Notes under the pieces: generated by a model
The model's input: the letters and a program-made list of their open reading frames with translations, nothing else
The model's database searches: none
Told to the model about the DNA's origin: nothing
Assembly (NCBI RefSeq): GCF_009296025.1
Contig: NZ_CP045178.1
Coordinates: 3,162,001 to 3,226,000, forward strand
Direction: 5' to 3'
DNA from: Streptomyces tsukubensis
GTDB lineage: Bacteria > Actinomycetota > Actinomycetes > Streptomycetales > Streptomycetaceae
DNA: 64,000 nt
Shown: positions 54,187 to 62,900 of the stretch, piece by piece
Layout: each line of letters starts with the position of its first letter
Numbering within the stretch: position 1 is the stretch's first letter
Made by a program: the position numbers and the translations under genes

Positions 54187-55437
54187 CTAACGTTCCAAAA
54201 ACGCAAACAGCCGTTCCCAACGGTGAACGATTTCGTCCGTTCCGTACCGCTGGATGTTCTTTCTGGCGGCCTCGCCCATACGGTCCCGCAGCGCCTTGTC
54301 CGCCAGCAGCGTGTCCAGATGTCTGGCCAGCTCCGACGTGGAGCCGGGGGCCGCGAGCAGCCCGTCGACGCCGTCGCTGACGATCTCCCGCACCCCGGGA
54401 GCGCAGTCGAAGGCCGCACACGGCACGGCCGCCGCCATCGCCTCCATGAGTGCGAGCGGGAACCCCTCGAAGCGGGACGACTGTACGAAGACGGAGCCGC
54501 CGCGCAACGCCTCCGGCACGTCCGAGGTGGTCCCGCACCACTCCACGGAAGCGTCGAGCCCCAGTTCCGCGCACTGGGCGCGCAGGCGCAGTTCGTCCTC
54601 GGGCTCCTCCGCGCGGCCGTAGATCCGCAGCCGCCAGTCGGGGTGGAGCGGCGCCACCTCGGCCCAGGTGTCCAGGAGCATGTCGATGCCCTTCTGGTCG
54701 TCCAGGCGGCCGATGCTCGTGACGACGTTCTCGGTACGGAGCGAGGGCTCGTCGGGGAGCGCGGGCAGCGGGTTGGGCATGTAGCCGACGTTGTTCATGT
54801 CGGCGTGCCTGATCCACAGGTCCGCGTCCTCGCGGGTCAGCGGCAACATGCGGTCGACATCGCGGTAGTACCGCTTGACCCGGTTGAAGCGCGAGCTGTA
54901 GCGGGTGCCCCTGTACGACTCGTGGCTCATGCCGATGAAGGTGTGCCCCTCGGTACGGGCGAGCGCCACCCACTCCATGGCCCAGATCTGGGTGCAGATG
55001 ACGACCGCGCCCGGCGGGGCCTCCTCGAAGATGTCACGCAGCCGCGCGGCGGGGACCGCCATCGTCGCCGGGGTCCTGCCCTTCTCCGGCTCGGCGTCGT
55101 AGAGCGTGCTCGTACGGTAGGGCGGCCTCGACCCCAGGTACTGGCGCCGGTCGTCGGGGGCGGGACGGATACCGACGACGTGGACCCGGTGGCCGCGCTC
55201 GCAGAAGAGACGGGCCATCTGGTGCGACCACGTGGTCACACCGCCCAGTTCGTCGACGCTGTTGGAGACGAAGAAGATGTCTCTCCTCGTCCGGGCGGTG
55301 CCCGTGGGGGGAGTGGTGTCCCCGGCCGTGAAGGTGTCCCCGGTCGAGCAGATGCCCTCGGCCGTGAAGGTGTCCCCGGTCGAGCAGGTGTCCCCGGTCG
55401 TGAAGCTGTCCCCGGTCGTGAAGCTGTCCCTGGTCAT
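54187..55437 (-). CDS. GT4 glycosyltransferase
   Basis: The 416-residue protein is a retaining GT-B enzyme. It shows IFFVSNSVDELGGVTTWSHQ, then SIGRLDDQKGIDMLLDTWAE and the sugar-nucleotide motif SSRFEGFPLALMEAMAAAVP. The first 45 residues are an unusual (TTGDSFTTGDTCSTGDTFTA) repeat from 18- and 24-bp DNA repeats, so the true start may lie after it. It overlaps the large TagF fusion gene by 4 bp, so they are cotranslated and probably serve one polymer. Confidence 0.88.
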   Translation of the reverse strand: MTRDSFTTGDSFTTGDTCSTGDTFTAEGICSTGDTFTAGDTTPPTGTARTRRDIFFVSNSVDELGGVTTWSHQMARLFCERGHRVHVVGIRPAPDDRRQYLGSRPPYRTSTLYDAEPEKGRTPATMAVPAARLRDIFEEAPPGAVVICTQIWAMEWVALARTEGHTFIGMSHESYRGTRYSSRFNRVKRYYRDVDRMLPLTREDADLWIRHADMNNVGYMPNPLPALPDEPSLRTENVVTSIGRLDDQKGIDMLLDTWAEVAPLHPDWRLRIYGRAEEPEDELRLRAQCAELGLDASVEWCGTTSDVPEALRGGSVFVQSSRFEGFPLALMEAMAAAVPCAAFDCAPGVREIVSDGVDGLLAAPGSTSELARHLDTLLADKALRDRMGEAARKNIQRYGTDEIVHRWERLFAFLER

Positions 55438-58400
55438 GAGGCGTCACTCCCCTTCTTGGTGGTCCCTGCCGGCGGTGTCGGGAACGGCCGCTCCCCGACG
55501 GACCGGGCGTCATACGGCGAAGGGGCCCCCGGCCCGCCGTTCCTCGGCGCGCGGTCCTCCCCCGCAGCCCCGCCTCCCGGCCGCCCCGCCCCGGAACGCG
55601 GCAGAACCCGACGGCCGCCCGCCCCATCACCCACCGGGCCACCCACGGGACCACCCGCCCGTCCCCGGGCCGAGGCCGCCGCGCGCCCCGCAGGCCCGCT
55701 CCCCCGAGGCCGATCCCCACCGCTCCCCGTGGGAAAGAAGGCCGCCACGACCTGCCGTGCCGCGTCCCCCTTGTCGTACTCACCGAACCGGGCGACGAAT
55801 CGTTCCCTCGCCTCCGCGTAGCGCGGGCCGTCCGTCTCGATCGCGGCGACGGCCGCGAACAACTCCCGCTCTGTCGCGGGCACCGGACCCGGCGCTTCCT
55901 CGCGCAGGTCGAAGTAGGTGCCTCGGCCCTGCTGGGCGTACTCCTCGTAGTCGTACGCGTAGAAGATCATCGGGCGGTCCAGGAGCGCGTAGTCGAACAT
56001 CACCGAGGAGTAGTCCGTGATCAGGCAGTCCGCGGCGGCGAGCAGGGGCGTGATGTCGTGTTCGTCGGTGACGTCGATGACGGCGTCGCGCACCGACGGC
56101 GGCAGGACCACCCGGCCCAGGTAGTGGGAGCGCACCAGCAGCGTGCAGCGGTCACCGAAGCGGCGCGCGAACTCCTCCACGTCGAAGGGGAAGGCGAAGG
56201 GCAGCGCCTTGCCGTCCTGGCCGGCCCGGAACGTCGGCGCGTAGAGCAGCACCGTCTTCCCCTCGGGGAGGCCGAGCCGCCGCGCCGCCTCGCCCCGGTC
56301 GCGTACGCCCGTCTCCTTCTCCGCCCGGACGGCGGCGACCAGCGCGTCGTTGCGCGGATAGCCGGTGCGCATCAGCACGTCCTCGTCGAGACGGAAGCCG
56401 TGGGCCAGGGTGCGCACATCGTGTTCGGAACGGACGAGGAAGTGGTCGAAGCGGTCGAGTGCCTGCTGGTAGGAGCGCTGGGCGGGACGGGTCTTCGCCT
56501 TGTACTCCGGCTCGTCGAAGCCCATGCGCTTGAGCGCGGAGCCGTGCCACGTCTGGATGTACGTCGTCTCCGGGCGCTTGCCGAGTTTCAGCGGGAAGCC
56601 CTGGTTGTCGATCCAGTACTCGGCGCGGGCGAGGTGGCGCAGATAGGTCCAGCCCCAGCGGCGTACGAGTTCCGCGTCGCGCGGGAAGCCGTCCGGTCTC
56701 TTTCCCGCGTACGACCACACCGCGTGGAAGTCGACGCCCTGGGCGCGCATCTCCTCGTAGATGGCGCGGGGGCTGTCGCTGTACTGCTTGCCGAGGTGGC
56801 TCTCGAAGACGACGAGGCCGCGCCGGACGGGGAGCTTACTGAGGAGTTTGCGGTAGGCGCGGATCTTGGTGTCGCCCGAGGCGAGGGTGGTGCGCAGGGA
56901 ACGGATCCGGCGTTTGGCGAGATCGGCCGCCGGAGTGGCGAGGGCGCGCCGCACCACCTCCTCCGTGCGTACGGCCGCCGCACCCCTGCTGACCAGGTGG
57001 AACGCGAGGTGGCCGTGTTGGGAGACCTCGGGCTCGATGCCGTCGGCGACGAGCCTGGTCAGCAGGGGCCGTACCGTCAGCACGGAGGCGGAGAGCAGCC
57101 CCGCGTCGTCGGGGGTGAGCCGGGTCCGCAGGATCGCGCCGTCCGCGTCCAGCACCACCCGTACGTCCCACACGGCGTCTATGACCCCGAGCGGGCGCAG
57201 TCGGCGGCCCAGATCGGCCTCGGCGCTCCACTCGATGGTGCGCCCCGCGCGGCGCAGCGAAGTGAGCGGGAAGCGGAAGGAGCGCAGGGAGCGGCGCCGC
57301 GCGTGGAACTCGATGTGGCCGCGCAGGGGGGCGCCGGGCTCGATCCTGCCGAGCGGGTTGACGACGGCGCCCGCGAGGCTGACCCTCCCCTCCTCGTCGT
57401 CCTCGTAGCGGGTGAGGGCGTTGCGCAGGAAGAGCGTCCCGAGGGGGCGGGTGTGATAGCCGGCGTCGGTGACGTCGAGGACCCGTCTGCCCTCCTCGTC
57501 GTCGAGGTGCTCCGCGCACCAGTAGATACGGTCCTGGTACTCGACCAGCGGCGAGGAGAGTTTGGCGCGGTTGGTGAGGGTGTCGGCGGCGGGCATCAGG
57601 TTGGCCCAGTCGCCGCGCTTCAGCAGGTAGGCGCAGATGGCCTGGATGGGCTGGACCTCGCGGTAGGCATCGGGGTCGATGGTCTCCAGGTAACCGCGGG
57701 CCAGCTCGGCGAAGCCCCTGCGGTACTCCTCGTTCATCAGCGGCAGGTCACGCAGGTGCAGCACCAGGTCGTGTTTGAGGAACTTGACGTCCTTGTGGAA
57801 CTTCAGCTCCATCAGCCCGCGCTCGGCCAGCAGTCGGTCGACCCTGCGGTGGATCTCCATACGGTGGGCGAAGTTGGCGATCTCATGGCGGCGGTTGCTG
57901 ATCGACTTCTGTTCTGCCTTGTCGAAGATGTTCCAGTTGTAGACGCGGTTCGGGATCAGCGTGATCCGCTCCGCAGCCACGTACGCCTGGGCGGAGAAGA
58001 GCAGGTCCTCGTAGTGGATCCCCACGGGGAACTCAAGTCCCCGCTCCAGCAGGAAGGCCCTTCGGTAGCACTTGTTGGTGGAGAGGGTGTCGAAGACCAG
58101 CAGGTCAGGAAGGTCCGAGATCGATTCGACGGTGCGGGTGGACTCGTAGAGCCACGGATACCACCGCACTGTCCTGCCGTGCCGCGAGTCGACGTGCACC
58201 CGCAGGCAGAGCCCCGACACCAGGTCGGCCCCGCTCTCCTCGGCCGCCCCCAGCATGTTGCGGCAGGCGTCGCGCTCCATCGTGTCGTCGCTGTCGAGGA
58301 ACATCACGTAGGTGCCGCGCGCCTCGGCGATGCCACGGTTCCTCGGCGCCCCGCAGCCCCCGCTGTTCTCGTCCAGCCGTACCGCGCGGACCCGCTCGGG

Positions 58401-58655
58401 GAACCCGGCGGCCAGCGACCGCGCCACCTCGTACGACCCGTCGGTACTCCGGTCGTCCACGATGACGATCTCGACGCCCCTGAGCGTCTGCTCCAGCGCG
58501 GAGGCCACCGCAGTGGGCAGCCGGTCCTCGTCGTTGTAGACGATGACGACGACGGTGATGTCGGGGGCGCGGGCCGGTCCTGGTGTCGGACCGTCGGGGA
58601 GACCGGGTGCGCCGGACGTGCCGGGTGAGGTGGGCTCTGCGGTCGCGTCTGCCAT
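55434..58655 (-). CDS. large GT2-TagF fusion polymerase
   Basis: The 1,073-residue protein has a GT2 domain (ITVVVIVYNDEDRLPTAVAS, VDDRSTDGSY, GGCGAPRNRGIAEA, MFLDSDDTM). A middle region of about 300 residues follows, shared with the GT2 protein at 44715. Last comes a TagF domain (FESHLGKQYSDSPRAIYEEM, TWHGSALKRMGFDE, LITDYSSVMFDYALLDRPMI). The C-terminal 90 residues are disordered Gly/Arg/Pro. Start 58655 has GGGAGGGATCC upstream. It heads the unit with the GT4 gene and should be a main polymerase of the wall polymer. Confidence 0.9.
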   Translation of the reverse strand: MADATAEPTSPGTSGAPGLPDGPTPGPARAPDITVVVIVYNDEDRLPTAVASALEQTLRGVEIVIVDDRSTDGSYEVARSLAAGFPERVRAVRLDENSGGCGAPRNRGIAEARGTYVMFLDSDDTMERDACRNMLGAAEESGADLVSGLCLRVHVDSRHGRTVRWYPWLYESTRTVESISDLPDLLVFDTLSTNKCYRRAFLLERGLEFPVGIHYEDLLFSAQAYVAAERITLIPNRVYNWNIFDKAEQKSISNRRHEIANFAHRMEIHRRVDRLLAERGLMELKFHKDVKFLKHDLVLHLRDLPLMNEEYRRGFAELARGYLETIDPDAYREVQPIQAICAYLLKRGDWANLMPAADTLTNRAKLSSPLVEYQDRIYWCAEHLDDEEGRRVLDVTDAGYHTRPLGTLFLRNALTRYEDDEEGRVSLAGAVVNPLGRIEPGAPLRGHIEFHARRRSLRSFRFPLTSLRRAGRTIEWSAEADLGRRLRPLGVIDAVWDVRVVLDADGAILRTRLTPDDAGLLSASVLTVRPLLTRLVADGIEPEVSQHGHLAFHLVSRGAAAVRTEEVVRRALATPAADLAKRRIRSLRTTLASGDTKIRAYRKLLSKLPVRRGLVVFESHLGKQYSDSPRAIYEEMRAQGVDFHAVWSYAGKRPDGFPRDAELVRRWGWTYLRHLARAEYWIDNQGFPLKLGKRPETTYIQTWHGSALKRMGFDEPEYKAKTRPAQRSYQQALDRFDHFLVRSEHDVRTLAHGFRLDEDVLMRTGYPRNDALVAAVRAEKETGVRDRGEAARRLGLPEGKTVLLYAPTFRAGQDGKALPFAFPFDVEEFARRFGDRCTLLVRSHYLGRVVLPPSVRDAVIDVTDEHDITPLLAAADCLITDYSSVMFDYALLDRPMIFYAYDYEEYAQQGRGTYFDLREEAPGPVPATERELFAAVAAIETDGPRYAEARERFVARFGEYDKGDAARQVVAAFFPTGSGGDRPRGSGPAGRAAASARGRAGGPVGGPVGDGAGGRRVLPRSGAGRPGGGAAGEDRAPRNGGPGAPSPYDARSVGERPFPTPPAGTTKKGSDAS

Positions 58656-58935
58656 GGATCCCTCCCAAGAACCTATGCGGTATCTGTCCATCGTCACCGT
58701 CCTAAACCTCTACGTCACCTTTTGCACCCTATGTCCCCAGGCGACGACGCTTCTGATTCCCCTTCACCGAGCGGGGAGGCGACCGGATCGCGGGGCGGCC
58801 CGACGGACGCCGATCGGGTGAGGGGCGGCTGCCCGACGGGGCGACCGAACGGACGGCCGACCGGGTGACCCGGGAGCCACGCGGGCGGGGAAAAACCGGG
58901 TGCCCCCTCGGCCGACGGCTGAGATCCTGCGCCGC

Positions 58936-59739
58936 GTGACCACTCCCACCGCGGCGACCGCCTCCTCCGGGGAAGGGCCTTCCTCCCTCCTCGCGTCCGC
59001 CGTGCGCAACAACGCCGAATGGTGCGCGGCCGTCTGCCGCACCCACGGAGTGACCGGGCGCTTCGGGTCATCCGTCTGGAGCAGCGCCGCGCGCACCCCG
59101 CCGTACTACCCGGACGCCGTCACCCTGCTTCCCGGGGCGACCCCCGACGATGTGCTGCCCCACGTCGACCACGTCTCCCCCGGCTGCACGGTGAAGGACT
59201 GCTACGCCACGCTCGACCTGGCGCCGCACGGCTTCACCGAACTGTTCGCCGCCCAGTGGATCCACCGTGCGGCGCCGGTACGGGACGGGGGCGAACGGGC
59301 CGAGCAGGTACTGACCCACACCGAACTGGCCGAGTGGCGGACCGCCTGGGGCGGGGGCGTAGGCGTGGACGTGCCCGACATCTTCCGACCCGCGCTGCTG
59401 GACGACCCCGCCGTCGTCGTCCTCGCCCTGCGGGAGGGCGAGAGGCTGTACGGGGGCTCCGTACTCAGCGGTGGCGCGGGAGTCGTGGGCGTCTCCAACC
59501 TGTTCGCGACCGACGCGGCCCCGCCGGGCGCCGTCTGGGCCGCCACCCTCCGCGCCGCCGCCTGGCACTTCCCGGGACTGGACGCCGTCGGCTACGAGCA
59601 GGGCGACGACCTGGCCCACGCAGGGGCGGCCGGCTTCCGCGCCCTCGGGCGGCTCCGGGTGTGGCTGCACGGGGGGGGTGAGGCGAGCGGCGTGAGCGAC
59701 TCGCCCCACACATCACACCGCTCGCCGCGCACGCCATGA
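58936..59739 (+). CDS. GNAT-like protein of unknown function
   Basis: The 267-residue protein has LASAVRNNAEWCAAVCRTHG near the start and SGGAGVVGVSNLFATDA near the middle. The ending YEQGDDLAHAGAAGFRALGR, then LRVWLH, looks like the last strands of a GNAT acyltransferase fold, but no textbook CoA loop is clear. The start is taken as GTG 58936; the frame is open to 58900. It is divergent from the TagF fusion and convergent with the glutamate dehydrogenase gene. Confidence 0.6.
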   Translation: MTTPTAATASSGEGPSSLLASAVRNNAEWCAAVCRTHGVTGRFGSSVWSSAARTPPYYPDAVTLLPGATPDDVLPHVDHVSPGCTVKDCYATLDLAPHGFTELFAAQWIHRAAPVRDGGERAEQVLTHTELAEWRTAWGGGVGVDVPDIFRPALLDDPAVVVLALREGERLYGGSVLSGGAGVVGVSNLFATDAAPPGAVWAATLRAAAWHFPGLDAVGYEQGDDLAHAGAAGFRALGRLRVWLHGGGEASGVSDSPHTSHRSPRTP

Positions 59740-59791
59740 GAAAGGGCGCTCGCCTCCCCGGACTCCAGGAGGGCGAGCGCCCCTTCGTCTC
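59736..59791. terminator. bidirectional terminator
   Basis: The arms TGAGAAAGGGCGCTCGCC and GGCGAGCGCCCC...TCTCA form a long stem between the convergent GNAT-like and glutamate dehydrogenase genes. Confidence 0.75.
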
Positions 59792-59925
59792 ACATCACGC
59801 CGGCCGTGCGAACAGCCGACCCCGCACTACACGTACCGCCGACGCACTACACGTACCGCCCTTGCACCGCACGTACGTGCACGCACACGGCACACGGCAC
59901 ACGGCACACGGCACCGTACGCACCT
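59792..59925. other. short repeats after glutamate dehydrogenase gene
   Basis: It contains CACTACACGTACCGCC repeated near 59824 and 59841 and ACACGGC in tandem (59885-59912). No gene is visible. Confidence 0.55.
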
Positions 59926-62900
59926 CTACACGTGCGTACGCAGCAGCGTCCTCATCGTGCGCATGGCCACCGACAGGTTGGCCAGGTCGAAACTGTCCGA
60001 GCTCTGGATCTCCTCCAGCGTCGAACGGGCCCTGCCGAGGATGGCGGCGTTCTTCTGCTCCCACGCCTTGTAGCGCTCCTCGGGCGTCGCCCCGTTCTCC
60101 CCTGCCGACAGGATGTCCGCCGTCAGCGCCGCGTGCGCCGCGTACAGGTCCTCGCGGATGGAGGCGCGGGCCATCGACTGCCACCGGTCGTTGCGCGGCA
60201 GTTCGATGATGCGGTCCATGAGCTGGGTGATCCGCAGCCGGTCCGCCACGTCGTAGTAGACCTCGGCGACCGCCATCGGGTCCTTCCCGACCCGGTCGGC
60301 GACGGCCACGATGTCGAGCGCGGGGAAGACCGACGAGAAGCCGGCGACCCTGCGCGCCAGTTCCTCGGGGACGCCCGCCTCGGTCAGCTCGTCACCGATC
60401 GACTCGTACCACTCCAGGTCCGCGCCGCCCAGCCGCTGGGGCAGCGCGTCCCAGACCCGGGTGACGCCTTCGCTGAAGAACTCGACCGTCTCGGCGATCT
60501 GGAGCGGCTGCGGGCGGTTGTTGAGCAGCCAGCGCGCGCCCCGCTCCACCAGTCGCCGCGAGTGGAGCCTGATGCGGGTCAGCACATCGGCCGGCACCTT
60601 GTTGTCGAGCGCCTCGACGGCGTCCCAGACGCTGGCGAGGTCGAAGATCTCGCGGGCCGCGAGCTGGGCCCGCACGATCTCCTCCAGCGAGGCGCCCGTC
60701 TCCTCACGCAGCCGGTGCAGGAAGGTCGAGCCTCCCGTGTTGACCGTGTCGTTGACGAGGACGGTCGTGATGATCTCGCGGTGCAGCGCGTGCGCGTCGA
60801 TCTCCGCGGCGAACCGCTCACGCAGCTCCTTGGGGAAGTACGCGTGCAGCAGTCGCCGCAGATACGGGTCGTCGGGCAGATCCGTGGCGATCAGCTCGTC
60901 CGCCGCTGTGATCTTCATGTAGGCCAGCAGGACGGCCAGTTCGGGCTGGGAGAGCCCGCGCCCGCTGTTCAGCAGCTCCCTGACCTGCCGGTCGCCGGGC
61001 AGGAACTCCAGGCCCCGGTCGAGATGCCCCTCCTTGACCAGCTTCCGCATCAGGCGCTGGTGGGCGTGGAGCAGCGAGGTGGCCTGGGCCTGGGCGTTGG
61101 CGAGGGCGGTGTTCTGCGCGTAGTTGTTGCGCAGCACCAGCTCGCCGACCTCGTCGGTCATGCTCGCCAGCAGGGCGTTGCGCTGCTTGACGGTCATGTC
61201 ACCGTTGCCGACGACGGCGTTGAGCAGGATCTTGATGTTCACCTCGTGGTCGGAGGTGTCCACGCCCGCGCTGTTGTCGATGGCGTCGGTGTTGACCTTG
61301 CCGCCCGAGCCCTCCGCTCCCGTACGGGCGAACTCGATACGGCCGAGCTGCGTGAGGCCGAGGTTTCCGCCCTCACCGATGACCTTGGCCCTGACATCCG
61401 CGCCGCTGACGCGGATGGCGTCGTTGGCCTTGTCGCCGACGTCCGCGTTGGTCTCGGCCGTCGACTTCACGTAGGTGCCGATACCGCCGTTCCACAGCAG
61501 GTCCACGGGGGCCTTGAGGATCGCCTGCATCAGATCGGCCGGGGTCATCTTGGCCGACGGGCCCTCGATACCGAGCGCCTTGCGGATGTGGGCGTTGAGC
61601 GAGACGGACTTGGCGGTACGCGGGAAGATCCCGCCGCCCTGGGAGAGCAGCTTCTTGTCGTAGTCGGCCCACGAGGAGCGCGGCAGCTCGAAGAGGCGGC
61701 GGCGCTCGGCGTAGGAGGTGGCCGCGTCCGGCGTCGGGTCGATGAAGATGTGCCGGTGGTCGAAGGCGGCGACGAGCCTGATGTGCTCGCTCAGCAGCAT
61801 GCCGTTGCCGAAGACGTCACCGGACATGTCACCGACACCGACCGCGGTGAAGTCCTCGGTCTGCGTGTCGTGGCCCAGCTCCCTGAAGTGACGCTTCACC
61901 GACTCCCAGGCACCGCGGGCGGTGATGCCCATGCCCTTGTGGTCGTAGCCGGCGGAGCCGCCGGAGGCGAAGGCGTCCCCGAGCCAGAAGTCGTAGGATT
62001 CCGCGACCTGGTTGGCGATGTCGGAGAAGGTCGCGGTGCCCTTGTCGGCCGCGACGACCAGGTACGTGTCGTCCTCGTCGTGGCGTACGACGTCGTGCGG
62101 CGGCACGACCTCCCCGCCGACCAGGTTGTCCGTGATGTCGAGCAGCGCCGAGATGAACGTCTTGTACGAGGCGACCCCTTCGGCCATCCACGCGTCACGG
62201 TCGACGGCCGGGTCGGGGAGCTGCTTGGCGACGAAGCCGCCCTTGGCGCCGACGGGCACGATCACCGTGTTCTTGACCATCTGTGCCTTGACCAGGCCGA
62301 GGATCTCCGTACGGAAGTCCTCCCGCCGGTCGGACCAGCGCAGACCGCCGCGCGCGACCTTGCCGAACCGCAGGTGGACGCCCTCGACGCGGGGTGAGTA
62401 CACCCAGATCTCGAAGGCGGGGCGCGGGGCGGGCAGGTCGGGGATGGCCTGCGGGTCGAACTTCATGGAGACGTACGAGTGCGGCTCGCCCGCTCCGGCC
62501 TCCGTACCGCCGGCCTTCTGGAAGAAGTTGGTCCTGAGCGTGGCCTTGATGACGGTGAGGAACGACCTCAGGATCCGGTCCTCGTCGAGCGAGGCGACCT
62601 CGTCGAGTGCCCCGTCGATCTCTTCGAGGAGGCCGTCGGTCAGCTCGGTGCCCGCGCGCTGGCGGCCCGGCGACATCCGCGCCTCGAAGAGGGAGACGAG
62701 CAGCCGGGTCGTGTGGACGTTGTTGCGGAGGGTGTCCTCCATGTAGTCCTGGCTGAAGGTGGCACCCGCCTGGCGGAGGTACTTGGCGTAGGCGCGCAGC
62801 ACCATCGACTGCCGCCACGAGAGACCCGCGGAGAGCACCAGGGAGTTGAAGCCGTCGTTCTCGGCGCGCCCGCTCCACACGGCGCCGAACGCCTGCTGGA

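Noticed and set aside
56058..58628. 856-codon frame opposite the large TagF fusion
   Set aside because: It is the antisense shadow of a protein with clear GT2 and TagF motifs.
59806..62397. Long plus-strand frame opposite glutamate dehydrogenase
   Set aside because: It is antisense to a clear conserved gene and rich in Val/Asp/Arg with no domain, the usual high-GC shadow.
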